A DNA stretch of 64,000 nt, taken from NCBI RefSeq assembly GCF_016282985.1, contig NZ_JAEELZ010000114.1, forward strand, positions 1 through 64,000. The letters are read 5' to 3'. This DNA comes from Methanosphaera sp. (lineage in GTDB: Archaea > Methanobacteriota > Methanobacteria > Methanobacteriales > Methanobacteriaceae). A program made the position numbers and the translations under genes. Of the stretch, positions 17,097-27,965 are shown one piece after another; position 1 is the first letter of the stretch; each line of letters begins with the position of its first letter. The notes under the pieces are model-generated. The model did not search any database and was not told the origin of the DNA. It saw only the letters and a list, made by a program, of their open reading frames with translations.

Positions 17097-18194
17097 ATGA
17101 TAAGAACTGCAAAATTAGCGTTGGAAGATGGAACAATTTTAGAAGGTGAAGGTTTCGGAGCTGAAACCATTAAAGCTGGAGAAATTGTGTTTTCAACCTC
17201 AATGACAGGTTATGTTGCTGCATTAACAGATCCGTCTTTTAAAGGTCAAATATTAATGTCAACATATCCATTAGAAGGAAATTATGGTGTATCTTCTGAT
17301 TGGTATCAATCTGAAGATATTAAAGCTGAAGCATATGTTGTTAGACAAGTTTGTAACGAACCTTGTCATCCAAAATCTGAAAAAACATTATCTGAATTTT
17401 TAGAAGAAAATGATGTTCCTGGAATAAGTGGTATAGATACAAGAGCATTAACTTTAAAAATCAGAGAATTAGGGTCAATGAAAGCAGTTGTAGCTAATGC
17501 AGATATTAGTGATGAAGAATTACTAAAAATCTTAGAGGAACAGCCACGTCTTGAAGATATGAATCTTGTTGAAAAAGTAACAGTAAAAGAACCAAAAGTT
17601 CTTCAAGAAAGAAAAGAATATAATGTTGCTGTATTGGATTGTGGTGTTAAAAAGAATATCACTGACCATTTAATAGCACAAGGTGTTGGAGTTACATTAG
17701 TGCCAGCTACAACAAGTGCACAGGAAATATTTGATATGGATGTTGATGGTGTATTGGTTTCAAGTGGTCCGGGAAATCCGGAAAATGTAGAAATAATTCA
17801 GGATACAATAAAAGAAGTTTCACAAAAAATGCCTATTGCAGGAATTTGTTTAGGACAACAAATTATTGCTTTGACATTTGGAGCAAAGATTTTCAAGATG
17901 AAATTTGGACATAGGGGCTCAAATCAACCAGTTAAAGATTTAAAAACTGGTAGAGTATACATGACATCACAAAACCACAGTTTTTCTATTGATGAAAATA
18001 CTATTGATGACACTGATTTAGAAATTACACAAATCAATTTAAACGATGGAACACCTGAAGCTATTAAACATAAAACATTACCTATTTCTTGTATTCAATA
18101 TCACCCAGAAGCTGGGCCAGGACCACATGATTCTAAAGTATTCTTTGACAATTTTGTAAACACAATTAAAGAATATAAGGGGAATAAAGGTTAA
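17097..18194 (+). CDS. carA: Carbamoyl-phosphate synthase small subunit (glutaminase)
   Basis: CarA hydrolyses glutamine and passes ammonia to CarB for carbamoyl phosphate, the precursor of pyrimidines and arginine. The N-domain has the CarA signature (EGEGFGA, TSMTGYVAALTDPS). The class I glutamine amidotransferase domain has nucleophile C251 in GICLGQQ and the dyad H336/E338 in YHPEAGPGPHDS. Its 365 residues are normal for the family. It is preceded by GGGGTTAAAAA and followed 26 bases later by carB, so the two form an operon. Confidence 0.97.
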   Translation: MIRTAKLALEDGTILEGEGFGAETIKAGEIVFSTSMTGYVAALTDPSFKGQILMSTYPLEGNYGVSSDWYQSEDIKAEAYVVRQVCNEPCHPKSEKTLSEFLEENDVPGISGIDTRALTLKIRELGSMKAVVANADISDEELLKILEEQPRLEDMNLVEKVTVKEPKVLQERKEYNVAVLDCGVKKNITDHLIAQGVGVTLVPATTSAQEIFDMDVDGVLVSSGPGNPENVEIIQDTIKEVSQKMPIAGICLGQQIIALTFGAKIFKMKFGHRGSNQPVKDLKTGRVYMTSQNHSFSIDENTIDDTDLEITQINLNDGTPEAIKHKTLPISCIQYHPEAGPGPHDSKVFFDNFVNTIKEYKGNKG

Positions 18195-18220
18195 AACTAT
18201 TTTTTTTAGGAGTTAAAAAA

Positions 18221-21200
18221 ATGCCAAAGGATGAAAATATTAAAAAAGTATTAATTATTGGATCAGGACCTATTCAAATTGGACAAGCAGCAGAGTTTGA
18301 CTATTCCGGTTCACAAGCATGTAAATCTTTACGTGAAGAAAATATAGAAACTGTTCTAGTAAACAGTAACCCTGCAACTATCCAAACTGATATAGAAACT
18401 GCGGATAAAGTATATGTTGAACCATTAACTGCAGAAATTGTTGCAAAAATTATTGAAAAAGAGCAAGTCGATGCGATTTTACCTACTATGGGTGGACAGA
18501 CTGGTTTAAACATTGCGGTTGATTTGGATAAAATCGGTGCACTTGACGGAATTAAAGTTTTAGGTTCTCCAATTCAAACAATTAAAGATGTAGAAGATAG
18601 GGATTTATTTGCAGAATTTATGGATAGATTAAATGAACCTATTCCAAAATGTCATGCAGTAAATTCATTAGAAGAAGCTTTTGAAGCAGTAGAGGATATA
18701 GGTTATCCTGTTATTGTTAGACCTGGATTTACTCTTGGTGGTACAGGTGGAGGTATTGCAAACAATAAAAAAGAATTTGAAGAAATTGTTATTCACGGAT
18801 TAGACATGAGTTTCAATGATCAGGTATTAATTGATGAATCAGTACTTGGATGGCAAGAAATTGAATACGAAGTAATGCGTGATAAAAATGATTCATGTAT
18901 AATTGTTTGTAACATGGAAAATGTTGATGCAATGGGAATTCACACTGGGGAAAGTATAGTAGTGGCTCCAACTCAAACTTTGTCCGATGAGGATAATCAA
19001 AAGTTAAGAAATGCTTCAATAAAAATTATTAAAGCATTAGGTATTCAAGGTGGATGTAACATACAATTTGCTTTACATCCTGAAACTAGAGAATACAAAG
19101 TTATCGAAGTAAACCCTCGTGTAAGTAGAAGTAGTGCATTAGCAAGTAAAGCAACAGGTTATTCTATTGCTAAAGTATCCTCAAAAATCGCATTAGGTAT
19201 GACATTGGATGAAATTAGAAATGATATTACTAAAGAAACACCAGCATCATTTGAACCAGCAGTTGATTATGTAATTGCAAAGGTACCTAGATGGCCATTT
19301 GATAAATTCAAAACTAGTTCTGGAGAATTAGGTGTACAAATGCAATCTACTGGTGAAGTAATGTCTATTGGTAGAACAATTGAGGAATCTTTACAAAAAG
19401 CTATACGCTCTTTAGACATAGATCAGGATGCTTTTGAATATGTTGAATATACTGATTATTACTTAGAACATGCTACTGATCAAAGATTATTCTATGTTTA
19501 TTCAGCAATTAAAGATGGTAGAGATATTCAAGAATTAGCAGATATTACTAAAATAAGTCCATTCTTCTTAAATAAAATCAAAAGTATTGTTGATTGTGAA
19601 GAAGAGATTCAAAAACAAGGCGTAGATATTTTAAAAGATCCAAAAATGTTTAGAAAAATTAAACAATTTGGTTTCTCTGATAAACGTCTAGGTCAGTTAT
19701 TGGATTTAACAGAAGATGAAGTTTCAAAAGCTCGTCATGATTTAAATATTATTCCAGAATACAAAATGGTAGATACTTGTGCAGCAGAATTTGAAGCAAA
19801 AACACCATATTATTATGGAACATATGATTCTCCATCTGATATGAAAACTTCAGATAATAAAAAAATTGCAGTGCTCGGTGCAGGACCTATAAGAATTGGT
19901 CAAGGAATAGAGTTTGATTACTGTTGTGTACATGCTGCTTTAGCTCTAAAAGATGAAAATGTTGAAACAATACTTATAAACAATAACCCCGAAACAGTAA
20001 GTACTGATTATGACATTTCAGATAGATTGTATTTTGAACCTTTAACTAAAGAAGATGTATTAGCAGTGTTAGAACAAGAAAAACCAGATGGTGTTATTGT
20101 TCAATTTGGTGGTCAAACTTCCATTAACTTAGCAGAAAGTCTTAATAATGCGGGAGTAAAAATCCTTGGAACTCCATTTGAAAGTATTGACATGGTTGAA
20201 GACAGAGAACAATTCACAGAAGTACTAAATGAACTAGGAATTCCACAAGCAGATTATGGAATTGCAAATTCTTTTGATGAAGCAAGGGATGCAGCTCATT
20301 CCATTGGGTTCCCTGTTTTAGTAAGACCATCTTATGTTCTTGGTGGACGTGCAATGGAAATTGTTTATGATGACAGTGAATTAGAGGAATATATGAAAGA
20401 AGCTGTAAAAGTTTCTAAAGAACATCCTATCCTTGTTGACAAGTTCTTAGAAGATTCCATTGAATTAGATGTGGATGCATTATGTGATGGAGAAGATGTA
20501 TATGTTTGTGGAATAATGGAACATATTGAAGAAGCTGGTATTCACTCTGGTGACTCTGCATGTGTAATCCCACCACAATCAGTATCTCAGGAAATTATAG
20601 ATCAGGTTGAAGAATATACTAAGAAATTAGCTTTGAGATTAGGCGTTATTGGTTTAATTAACATACAATATGCAATAAAAGTTGATCCGGAACCAAAATT
20701 ATACATTATTGAAGCAAACCCAAGAGCAAGTCGTACAGTTCCATTTGTAAGTAAATCAATTGGTATACCAATAGCAAAAATAGCTTCAAAAATAATGTTA
20801 GGCTCAAAACTTTCAGACTTTGATTTAGTAAATTATGCAGATATTAAACACGTGGCAGTTAAAGAATCAGTATTCCCATTCCTTAAAATCCCAGATTCTG
20901 ATTCAGTATTAGGACCTGAAATGAAATCCACTGGAGAAACAATGGGTATAGATAAAAACTTCGGTTTAGCATATTATAAATCACAATTATCTGCAAGTAA
21001 CAATTTACCTACAGAAGGTAAAATATTTTTAAGTGTTCGTGACTTGGATAAACCAAAAATTGCACCAATAGCTAAAAAGGCTAAAGAATTAGGATTTGAT
21101 TTAATTGCAACCAAAGGTACTGCAGAAGCAGCTCCGGATGTTGACATTGAAGTAATTAGAAAAGTAAGTCAAGGTTCTCCAAATATCAGGGATGCAATGC

Positions 21201-21403
21201 TTAATGGTGAAGTGGCATTCTTAATCAACACTCCTAGTGGAAAACAATCAGCTGATGATGGATATATTATTAGAAGATTGGCAGTAGAATTAGGTATTCC
21301 TTATGTGACCACTATTGCTGCAGCAAATGCTGTTTTAAAAGCTATTGAAGAAGCAAGTAATGGTGAATTAACTGTTAAATCATTAAATGAATATGCAGAA
21401 TAA
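18221..21403 (+). CDS. carB: Carbamoyl-phosphate synthase large subunit
   Basis: This single 1060-residue chain has two homologous ATP-grasp halves, starting with GSGPIQIGQAAEFDYSGSQ and GAGPIRIGQGIEFDYCC. Together they phosphorylate bicarbonate and carbamate. The halves are joined by an oligomerisation domain (about 400-540). An MGS-like allosteric domain closes the protein (about 930-1060). In some methanogens carB is split; here it is intact. AGGAG precedes the ATG. It forms an operon with carA, and CTCCTTTTAT followed by a T8 run ends the unit. Confidence 0.97.
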   Translation: MPKDENIKKVLIIGSGPIQIGQAAEFDYSGSQACKSLREENIETVLVNSNPATIQTDIETADKVYVEPLTAEIVAKIIEKEQVDAILPTMGGQTGLNIAVDLDKIGALDGIKVLGSPIQTIKDVEDRDLFAEFMDRLNEPIPKCHAVNSLEEAFEAVEDIGYPVIVRPGFTLGGTGGGIANNKKEFEEIVIHGLDMSFNDQVLIDESVLGWQEIEYEVMRDKNDSCIIVCNMENVDAMGIHTGESIVVAPTQTLSDEDNQKLRNASIKIIKALGIQGGCNIQFALHPETREYKVIEVNPRVSRSSALASKATGYSIAKVSSKIALGMTLDEIRNDITKETPASFEPAVDYVIAKVPRWPFDKFKTSSGELGVQMQSTGEVMSIGRTIEESLQKAIRSLDIDQDAFEYVEYTDYYLEHATDQRLFYVYSAIKDGRDIQELADITKISPFFLNKIKSIVDCEEEIQKQGVDILKDPKMFRKIKQFGFSDKRLGQLLDLTEDEVSKARHDLNIIPEYKMVDTCAAEFEAKTPYYYGTYDSPSDMKTSDNKKIAVLGAGPIRIGQGIEFDYCCVHAALALKDENVETILINNNPETVSTDYDISDRLYFEPLTKEDVLAVLEQEKPDGVIVQFGGQTSINLAESLNNAGVKILGTPFESIDMVEDREQFTEVLNELGIPQADYGIANSFDEARDAAHSIGFPVLVRPSYVLGGRAMEIVYDDSELEEYMKEAVKVSKEHPILVDKFLEDSIELDVDALCDGEDVYVCGIMEHIEEAGIHSGDSACVIPPQSVSQEIIDQVEEYTKKLALRLGVIGLINIQYAIKVDPEPKLYIIEANPRASRTVPFVSKSIGIPIAKIASKIMLGSKLSDFDLVNYADIKHVAVKESVFPFLKIPDSDSVLGPEMKSTGETMGIDKNFGLAYYKSQLSASNNLPTEGKIFLSVRDLDKPKIAPIAKKAKELGFDLIATKGTAEAAPDVDIEVIRKVSQGSPNIRDAMLNGEVAFLINTPSGKQSADDGYIIRRLAVELGIPYVTTIAAANAVLKAIEEASNGELTVKSLNEYAE

Positions 21404-21456
21404 CAATTCGAATTTTTAACCTCCTTTTATAACTTTTTTTTGAGATGATTTTCCAT

Positions 21457-22599
21457 ATGATAACTATTAAGAATGGTTTAGTTTTAACTGGACATACTTT
21501 AAAACCAGTAGAAACTAATGTTATAATAAATGATGAAGGAAGGATAATTAAATTATCACCTAATGATGAAGATGGTGAAATAATTGATGCTACAAACTGT
21601 ATAGTGTTACCCGCTTTTATAAATGCACATATTCATATAGGTGACTCTATATCTAGAGATGTGGGGGATGGTTTATCAATCAAAGAACTGGTAGAACCAC
21701 CTCATGGGTTGAAACATAAAATATTAGCCAAAGCTTCTGATGCTGAAATAATTAATGCAATGCATGAAACAGCTAAAGAAATGTTATATTCTGGAACAAG
21801 TACTTTTATTGACTTTAGGGAAGGTGGAATTAAAGGAATAAATTTATTAAAACAAGCAATATTTGATTTACCAATAAATGCATGTATTCTTGGAAGAAGT
21901 GATAAATATTATGATCCATCTACAACTCCTGAGGAAGCTAGGTTAATAACAAGGGAATTGTTGCAGCATTGTGATGGAATAGGATTAAGTGGAGTACAGG
22001 ATGTGGATTCTGAAATAATGCTACAAATTGCAGAAGTTTGTAACCAAGAAGATAAATTAGCTGTTATTCATGTGGCAGAATATTATGAACTTCAAGAACA
22101 ATCTGTACAATTAACCAATCAAACAGAAATAGAACGTGCATTAAAAGCCGGATTTACCACTATAGTTCACGCCACTCATCCAATTTTGCAAGATTTGGAA
22201 TTGTTGGAAGCGACGAGTCCTGTTGTTGTTGCATGTCCTAGATCAAATGGTATGTTATCAGTAGGTATTCCACCTGTTAGTGCATATGTGGAAAATGATA
22301 TAGATGTTGCATTGGGAACTGATAATGTAATGTTTAATCAACCGGATATGTTTAGGGAAATGGAATATACATTAAAAGCAGTACGGGGATCATATAAAAA
22401 TAAAATAACTGCTTATGATATATTAAAAATGGCTACAATTAATGGATTTAAAATATTGGGTAAAGATATTAGTATTAAAGAAGGAAATGTATCTGATATT
22501 TTAATAATTAAACGTAAATCTGATGATCCTTATTTATCCATTGTTAACAGATCTTCTTCTGAGGATATCATGAATTTTATCATGGGAAATCAAATGTGA
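21457..22599 (+). CDS. Amidohydrolase (cytosine deaminase/MTA-SAH deaminase-like)
   Basis: This metal-dependent hydrolase of the amidohydrolase superfamily has a beta-sandwich N-part, then the metal-binding NAHIHIGDS, HVAEYYE, HATH and the catalytic GTDNVMFN. This series is shared by aminohydrolases acting on purine or pyrimidine rings and methylthioadenosine, but the substrate cannot be fixed. GAGATGAT (21442-21449) is a good ribosome-binding site for the ATG at 21457; the ATG at 21445 lies inside that site. It sits directly after carAB, so a nucleotide-related role is plausible. Confidence 0.8.
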   Translation: MITIKNGLVLTGHTLKPVETNVIINDEGRIIKLSPNDEDGEIIDATNCIVLPAFINAHIHIGDSISRDVGDGLSIKELVEPPHGLKHKILAKASDAEIINAMHETAKEMLYSGTSTFIDFREGGIKGINLLKQAIFDLPINACILGRSDKYYDPSTTPEEARLITRELLQHCDGIGLSGVQDVDSEIMLQIAEVCNQEDKLAVIHVAEYYELQEQSVQLTNQTEIERALKAGFTTIVHATHPILQDLELLEATSPVVVACPRSNGMLSVGIPPVSAYVENDIDVALGTDNVMFNQPDMFREMEYTLKAVRGSYKNKITAYDILKMATINGFKILGKDISIKEGNVSDILIIKRKSDDPYLSIVNRSSSEDIMNFIMGNQM

Positions 22600-22606
22600 T
22601 TTTATT

Positions 22607-23080
22607 TTATTCTATAAAATCATACTTGTTTCTATTTTTATTATTTTTCATTTCTATTTTATTATTTTCTTCAATTTCTTCAAGAGTTATTAAATGTTTT
22701 TTCAATTGATTTCTAATGTTTTCTGAAATAAATTTATTTTCTTGTTTAATATAATCATAGTATAACAATATGGATTTTCCGGTTACTCTTAAAATTCCGT
22801 TTTGCCATACTTCTTGTTGTATTGTAATTGAACTTTTACCAATTTTGATTAAATAAGTCCTAATTTCCACATTATATCCAAAATATAATTGTTTGATAAA
22901 ATTAAAATCCATATGAACTAATAATAAGTTCCATTTTTTGTATGTTAATTCATGGGTTGGATTAAAAATATTATATAATTCTGTTCTTCCAGTTTCAAAC
23001 CAGACTGGTATAATATTGGGATTAATGTGTCTTAAAGCATCGGTATCTCCAATATTGGGTGTAATTTTTATTTTAAACAT
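22607..23080 (-). CDS. Acyl-CoA thioesterase-like protein (hotdog fold, 4HBT type)
   Basis: The protein begins MFKIKITPNIGDTDALRHINPN, the start of 4-hydroxybenzoyl-CoA thioesterase-like hotdog proteins. It continues with VWFETGRTELYNIF, VHMDFNFIKQLYFGYNVEIRT and IQQEVWQNGILRVTGKSILLYYD. The catalytic Asp is in GDTDAL. The last 30 residues are Asn/Lys-rich. TAGGAAAG places the start at the ATG at 23080. The substrate is not evident. It converges with the amidohydrolase and follows the small membrane protein. Confidence 0.8.
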   Translation of the reverse strand: MFKIKITPNIGDTDALRHINPNIIPVWFETGRTELYNIFNPTHELTYKKWNLLLVHMDFNFIKQLYFGYNVEIRTYLIKIGKSSITIQQEVWQNGILRVTGKSILLYYDYIKQENKFISENIRNQLKKHLITLEEIEENNKIEMKNNKNRNKYDFIE

Positions 23081-23126
23081 GTAATCTTTCCTAAAAAAAA
23101 TATAATTTTTGGGGAGGTTAAACAAA

Positions 23127-23450
23127 TTATGTACTATTTGTTCTATTGTATACAGATGTATTATTAGTATAATTTGAAGAAGTATTGGTAGTATTTGTAT
23201 TATTAGTGGTTGTATTGTTGGTTTTTACAACCGGTTTTGGAATATATAGTTTAATAGTAATATCCTTAGCTTCAAAATCTTTTTCATCAATGACTTGAAT
23301 AACATCTACTGGAGTACTAACTGATGTTGGAATAATCTGTCTGCTGAAATCTTCACCTATGTTGTTCATTCCACATATTGCTCCACAACATAAAGCAAGA
23401 ATACTTACAAAGAGAATAACAACTATTCCTCCATAAGAACTTTTTTTCAT
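23127..23450 (-). CDS. Small membrane-anchored protein with Thr/Asn-rich tail, unknown
   Basis: This 107-residue protein has one N-terminal hydrophobic helix (about 8-26, ending in CCGAICG). A short polar domain follows (VIQVIDEKDFEAKDITIKLYIP), then a tail of about 30 residues made almost only of Thr, Asn and Ser. The tail looks like an exposed stalk or wall-spanning region. GTGATAGA precedes the ATG. It lies 18 bases after glmS in the same direction, so it is probably cotranscribed with the amino-sugar gene. I do not recognise a family. Confidence 0.65.
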   Translation of the reverse strand: MKKSSYGGIVVILFVSILALCCGAICGMNNIGEDFSRQIIPTSVSTPVDVIQVIDEKDFEAKDITIKLYIPKPVVKTNNTTTNNTNTTNTSSNYTNNTSVYNRTNST

Positions 23451-23468
23451 TCTATCACATTATAGTAA

Positions 23469-25241
23469 TTATACAACTGTAACTGACTTTGCTAAATTTT
23501 TTGGTTTATCCGGATCAATATCTTTTTCTACACTTATATGATAAGATAGTAATTGTAAATCGATAATGTAGATTAAAGGTGCAATTAATTCATCAACTAT
23601 TTGATTAAATACTATTTTATCATGCACATCATCTATTTTCGTATCTTCCTCTGAACCTAATATAATCATATGAGCTCCTCTTGCTCTGATTTCTTGAAGG
23701 TTATTGAAAGTTTTTGAATAACTTGGTCCTGGTGGGAGTAATCCTACAACAGGTATTCCATCTTCAATTAATGCTAATGGACCATGTTTTAATTCTCCTG
23801 CAGGATATCCTTCTGCATGTATGTATGTGATTTCTTTAAGTTTTAATGCGCCTTCTAATGCAGTTGGATAATTGAATCCTCTTCCAATATAGAAGAAATC
23901 TTTTGCAGTTTTATATTTTTTAGCAATTACTTTAATATCTTCTTCACGTTCAATGGATTCTTCAGTAAGTTTCGGAATTGTATATAATCTTTCGATAAGT
24001 TCTTCGTTTTCACTAAGATGAGCTACTAATAAATATATACAAATTAACTGGCTAATATAAGTTTTTGTAGCAGCTACTCCAATTTCTGGTCCCGCTCTTG
24101 TATAAATAACGTGGTGGGCTTCTCTTGTAATGGAACTACCTACAACATTTACTATTGCAAGAGTTTCTGACACTTGTTTAGCAACTTTCAATGCATTTAT
24201 AGTATCTGCAGTTTCACCGGATTGAGTTATAAATATTACTAATGTATGGTCATCTAATGTGTTTTGGAAATATTCGAATTCACTTGCTAAAATTACTTCT
24301 GTAGGGATATGTAATTGTGTTTCAATTAAGTATTCTCCAATTAATGAAGCGTGATAACTGGTTCCACATGCTACAAAACATATTCTATTGAAGTTTTTAA
24401 ATTTACTAACAATTTCCTTGATTTTTGGTGATTCAGATAATGTGTCTTTAATCACTTGTGGTTCTTCATATATTTCTTTTAGCATGAAATGGTCGAAACC
24501 TCCTTTTTCAGCCATTTCAGGATCCCAATCAATTTCGACAATTTCTTTTTCTATTGGATTTAAGTTTTTATCCATAATTATAACATTATCTTTTTCTAAT
24601 TGGATAATTTCGTTATCTTCTAAGTATATTACATTTCTTGTTTCATTCAAAATGGCTGGAACATCTGATGCTAAAAAATTTCCATGATCTGATACACCAA
24701 CAATTAGAGGACTTTCTTTTCTTGCACCGATTATTTTATCTGGTTCCTCGGTACATATCACAGCTAAAGCATATGAACCTATTAATCTGTTTATTGTGAG
24801 TTGTGTGGATTTAAGTAAATCATTTCCTTCGTTCATGTATTTTTCAATTAAATGAGGAATAATTTCAGTATCAGTTTCTGATTTAAAGGTATGTCCTTCT
24901 TGTTGTAGTTCTAATCGTAATTCTTTGTAATTTTCTATGATTCCATTATGCACAACACTTATTTTATTGTCACAACTACAATGTGGGTGGGCATTTTCTT
25001 TTGTTGGATTTCCATGGGTAGCCCATCTTACATGTGCAATACCTATTTTTCCATCAATATCTTCGAGGTGAATTTCATCATCCACTTCTTTAATTTTTCC
25101 ACTACCTTTTTTAACATTAATTTTGTCCGTAACAGTAGCAATACCTACAGAGTCATATCCTCGATACTCTAATTTCTTTATTGAATCAATTATGGTAGGA
25201 GCTACTTCTTTATTTAGGATGCAACCGACAATTCCACACAT
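23469..25241 (-). CDS. glmS: Glutamine-fructose-6-phosphate aminotransferase (isomerizing)
   Basis: GlmS makes glucosamine-6-phosphate from fructose-6-phosphate and glutamine, the first step to UDP-N-acetyl amino sugars used in pseudomurein and glycans. The N-terminal Ntn glutaminase begins with C2 (MCGIVGCI) after Met removal and has [17 protein letters not shown]. Two SIS isomerase domains follow, with [24 protein letters not shown] and [19 protein letters not shown]. The C-terminus [14 protein letters not shown] is classical. Its 590 residues are normal. AGGTGATTAAATA precedes the ATG. Confidence 0.96.
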   Translation of the reverse strand: MCGIVGCILNKEVAPTIIDSIKKLEYRGYDSVGIATVTDKINVKKGSGKIKEVDDEIHLEDIDGKIGIAHVRWATHGNPTKENAHPHCSCDNKISVVHNGIIENYKELRLELQQEGHTFKSETDTEIIPHLIEKYMNEGNDLLKSTQLTINRLIGSYALAVICTEEPDKIIGARKESPLIVGVSDHGNFLASDVPAILNETRNVIYLEDNEIIQLEKDNVIIMDKNLNPIEKEIVEIDWDPEMAEKGGFDHFMLKEIYEEPQVIKDTLSESPKIKEIVSKFKNFNRICFVACGTSYHASLIGEYLIETQLHIPTEVILASEFEYFQNTLDDHTLVIFITQSGETADTINALKVAKQVSETLAIVNVVGSSITREAHHVIYTRAGPEIGVAATKTYISQLICIYLLVAHLSENEELIERLYTIPKLTEESIEREEDIKVIAKKYKTAKDFFYIGRGFNYPTALEGALKLKEITYIHAEGYPAGELKHGPLALIEDGIPVVGLLPPGPSYSKTFNNLQEIRARGAHMIILGSEEDTKIDDVHDKIVFNQIVDELIAPLIYIIDLQLLSYHISVEKDIDPDKPKNLAKSVTVV

Positions 25242-25415
25242 TATTTAATCACCTATTTATAATTTAGAGATTTATTTTTTCTTTTATAATACTGTTATAT
25301 ATTATTTAATTCATATATTATAATACTTATTATTTACAAAGATAATATTAACTAAAAAAAGATATCAATATTATTGTTTAATTATATCTTTCAAAAAATT
25401 TTTGTGGAATTTAAT

Positions 25416-26165
25416 ATGAGTGACGTTAATAGAGAATTACTTTATGCAGGTAAAGCTAAAGACATTTACAAATCTGAAAATGAAAATGAAGTAATCATTA
25501 AATTTAGAGATGACATTACTGCTGGGGACGGTGAAAAGAAAGATACCCTTAGCAAAAAAGGATTCTGTAATGTTTTAATCTCAGCAAAATTATTTAAAGT
25601 TTTAGAAGAAAATGGTATTGCTACACAATACATTGAATTATTATCTTCTGATGAAATGAGAACTAAATCTCTCGAAATGATTCCTTTGGAAGTAATTTGT
25701 AGAAATATTGCAACTGGGAGTTTATTGAGAAAATATCCGTTTGAAGATAAACAAAAATTGGAACCTCCAGTATTACAATTTGATTATAAAAATGATGAGT
25801 ATCATGATCCTATGCTTAATGATAGTATTATTAAAGCTTTGGGCATAGCTACTCAAGAAGAACTTGATGAAATTAGAGAAATTACTTTGAAAATTAATAA
25901 AATCTTATCAGATTATTTAATTGAAAGAGGAATTATATTAGTAGATTTCAAACTAGAATTTGGTAAAGATTCAGAAGGAAATATTATTCTTGGTGATGAA
26001 ATAAGTCCAGATACTACAAGATTATGGGATTCTGAAACTTATGAAAATTTTGATAAGGATATTTATAGAAAAGGTGAAGAAGGAGTAGTCGATGCTTACC
26101 TTAAAGTAGTCAATTTAGTATTATCTGATGATGAAAAAGAAAAATGGAATGTAGAACAAATATAA
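25416..26165 (+). CDS. purC: SAICAR synthase (phosphoribosylaminoimidazole-succinocarboxamide synthase)
   Basis: PurC couples aspartate to CAIR in purine synthesis. Motifs are LLYAGKAKDIY at the ATP site, FRDDITAGDGEKKDTLSKKG, EVICRNIATGSLLRKYPFE, IEL and GDEISPDTTRLWD. I chose the ATG at 25416 (MSDVNREL), which matches homologues; an ATG-like start 14 codons upstream would add an unconserved hydrophobic stretch. First gene of purC-purS-purQ, with purS starting 24 bases after its stop. Confidence 0.95.
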   Translation: MSDVNRELLYAGKAKDIYKSENENEVIIKFRDDITAGDGEKKDTLSKKGFCNVLISAKLFKVLEENGIATQYIELLSSDEMRTKSLEMIPLEVICRNIATGSLLRKYPFEDKQKLEPPVLQFDYKNDEYHDPMLNDSIIKALGIATQEELDEIREITLKINKILSDYLIERGIILVDFKLEFGKDSEGNIILGDEISPDTTRLWDSETYENFDKDIYRKGEEGVVDAYLKVVNLVLSDDEKEKWNVEQI

Positions 26166-26188
26166 TGTTACAGTGGGAAGGATTAATT

Positions 26189-26437
26189 ATGAATTATAAT
26201 GTTGAAGTAAAAACTAGTTTAAAAAAAGGAATGTTAAATCCGGAAGCATCAACAATTGAAAAAGCATTATCTTTACTTAATTTTGAAGTAAATAATACTA
26301 AAACAATTAACATAATTCAATTTACTTTAAATGCTGATTCTAAAGATGAAGCTTTATCACAAGTTGATGAAATGTGTCAAAAATTATTATGTAATCCAGT
26401 TATTCATGATTATGAAATAAATATATGTGAGGAATAA
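26189..26437 (+). CDS. purS: FGAM synthase subunit PurS
   Basis: This 82-residue small subunit bridges PurQ and PurL in the three-part phosphoribosylformylglycinamidine synthase. It begins [20 protein letters not shown] and contains [10 protein letters not shown], the usual PurS pattern. GGAAGGA places the ATG at 26189; an earlier in-frame start inside purC is unlikely. It is followed two bases later by purQ. PurL is not in the window. Confidence 0.93.
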   Translation: MNYNVEVKTSLKKGMLNPEASTIEKALSLLNFEVNNTKTINIIQFTLNADSKDEALSQVDEMCQKLLCNPVIHDYEINICEE

Positions 26438-26439
26438 GA

Positions 26440-27105
26440 TTGACAGATGTATCTGATGTTAATGTAGGTATTATTAGATTTCCAGGTACAAACTGTGATA
26501 GGGACATAGAATATGCAGTTAACTTGGTAGGTGCAAACCCTAATTATATTTACTGGAATGAAACTGATTTATCTAAAATGGATGTAGTAATTATTCCTGG
26601 TGGTTTTTCATATGGGGATTATTTAAGGGCTGGTTCAATTGCCGGTATTACACCAATTATTTCCGCAATTAAAGAATTTGCAAAAGAGAATAATCCTGTT
26701 CTGGGAATATGTAATGGTGCACAAATTCTTGGTGAAATAGATTTAGTGCCTGGTGTATTTATAGAAAATGAAAATGCAAAATTTATTTGTAAAAGTAAAA
26801 AATTAGAAGTTAAAACTAATAGAACACCTTTTACTAAATTGTACAAAAAGGGAGATATTATTGATTTACCTATTGCACATAAAGAAGGTAGATATTATAC
26901 AGATAATTTAGAAGAATTATATGATGATGATCAAATAGTTTTAACATTTAATGATGGAAATCCAAATGGTTCTTTAGATGCAATTACTGGTGTATGTAAT
27001 AAAGAAGGTAATGTAGTTGCAGTAATGCCTCACCCTGAAAGAGCAGTTGAGGACTTATTACGTTCTAAAGATGGTTTAAAATTCTTTGAAAGTTTTTTAG
27101 ATTAA
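26440..27105 (+). CDS. purQ: FGAM synthase glutaminase subunit PurQ
   Basis: PurQ is the class I glutamine amidotransferase subunit that feeds ammonia to PurL. It has [18 protein letters not shown], the oxyanion stretch [17 protein letters not shown], nucleophile Cys in GICNGAQIL, and the His-Glu pair in MPHPERA. The start is TTG, preceded by GAGGAATAAGA and only two bases after the purS stop, so translation is probably coupled. An ATC-T10 terminator follows. Confidence 0.95.
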   Translation: MTDVSDVNVGIIRFPGTNCDRDIEYAVNLVGANPNYIYWNETDLSKMDVVIIPGGFSYGDYLRAGSIAGITPIISAIKEFAKENNPVLGICNGAQILGEIDLVPGVFIENENAKFICKSKKLEVKTNRTPFTKLYKKGDIIDLPIAHKEGRYYTDNLEELYDDDQIVLTFNDGNPNGSLDAITGVCNKEGNVVAVMPHPERAVEDLLRSKDGLKFFESFLD

Positions 27106-27111
27106 TTTTCT

Positions 27112-27124
27112 ATCTTTTTTTTTT
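27112..27124 (+). terminator. Oligo-T terminator (ATC-T10 type)
   Basis: ATC followed by ten T lies seven bases past the purQ stop and ends the purC-purS-purQ unit. Confidence 0.6.
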
Positions 27125-27239
27125 AAAATATTTTAAATAAATACTTTTTATTATAATAATTTATTATTAAATCAATTTTAATACTAATTAAAACTATATA
27201 TATTAATATTGAAATCAAAAACTAATAGAGATGATATGA

Positions 27240-27965
27240 ATGACCGTGTATATGATTGGTGCAGGACCGGGTGATCCTGATTTAATAACAGTTAAAGCAG
27301 TTAAAATCTTAAAAGAAGCTGAAGTAGTATTATATGATAGCCTTGCAAATGATGTTTTATTAGATTATGCTCCTGATGATGCAGAAAGGATATATGTTGG
27401 AAAAAGAGCAGGGGAACATTATAGAAAACAACCAGAAATAAATGAATTATTGGTTGAACAAGGTAAAAAATATGATAAAGTAGTACGACTTAAAGGTGGA
27501 GATCCATTTATATTTGGTCGTGGTGGAGAAGAAGAATTAGCTCTTCTTAAAGAAGGAATTGATGTTGAATTTGTTTCTGGTATAAACTCAGCTATAGGTT
27601 CAGCAACAGGTATTGGATTACCATTAACTCATCGTGCAATTGCAACTAGTTTAACTTTAGTTACTGGACATGAAGATCCACAAAAAACAGAAAAACAAGT
27701 TAACTGGGATTATACTGCCGATACAATAGTAGTATTTATGGGTGTTGGATTACTTAAAAAATATGTTCCAAAAATATTAAAATATAAATCACCAGATACT
27801 CCAGTAGCAGTAATTGAAAATGGTACTTTACCTAATCAAAAAGTTATAACAGGTACTTTGGCAAACATTACGGAAAAACAAATTAAACCTCCGGCATTAG
27901 TTATTATTGGAGAAGTTGTTAATATTTACTTAGAGTGTGAAGAATTAAGGAGTAAATTTGAATAA
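27240..27965 (+). CDS. cobA: Uroporphyrinogen-III C-methyltransferase (SUMT)
   Basis: SUMT methylates uroporphyrinogen III twice with SAM to precorrin-2, the branch point to corrinoids, sirohaem and F430. Signatures are [19 protein letters not shown] at the N-terminus, [17 protein letters not shown] and the C-terminal [20 protein letters not shown]. Its 241 residues indicate the stand-alone enzyme with no CysG fusion. GAGATGAT precedes the ATG. The stop overlaps the hemD start by one base, so the two enzymes acting in sequence are translationally coupled. Confidence 0.94.
   Translation: MTVYMIGAGPGDPDLITVKAVKILKEAEVVLYDSLANDVLLDYAPDDAERIYVGKRAGEHYRKQPEINELLVEQGKKYDKVVRLKGGDPFIFGRGGEEELALLKEGIDVEFVSGINSAIGSATGIGLPLTHRAIATSLTLVTGHEDPQKTEKQVNWDYTADTIVVFMGVGLLKKYVPKILKYKSPDTPVAVIENGTLPNQKVITGTLANITEKQIKPPALVIIGEVVNIYLECEELRSKFE

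Noticed and set aside
18221-21403. Split carB as found in some methanogens
   Set aside because: Both ATP-grasp halves and the allosteric domain are in one uninterrupted frame.
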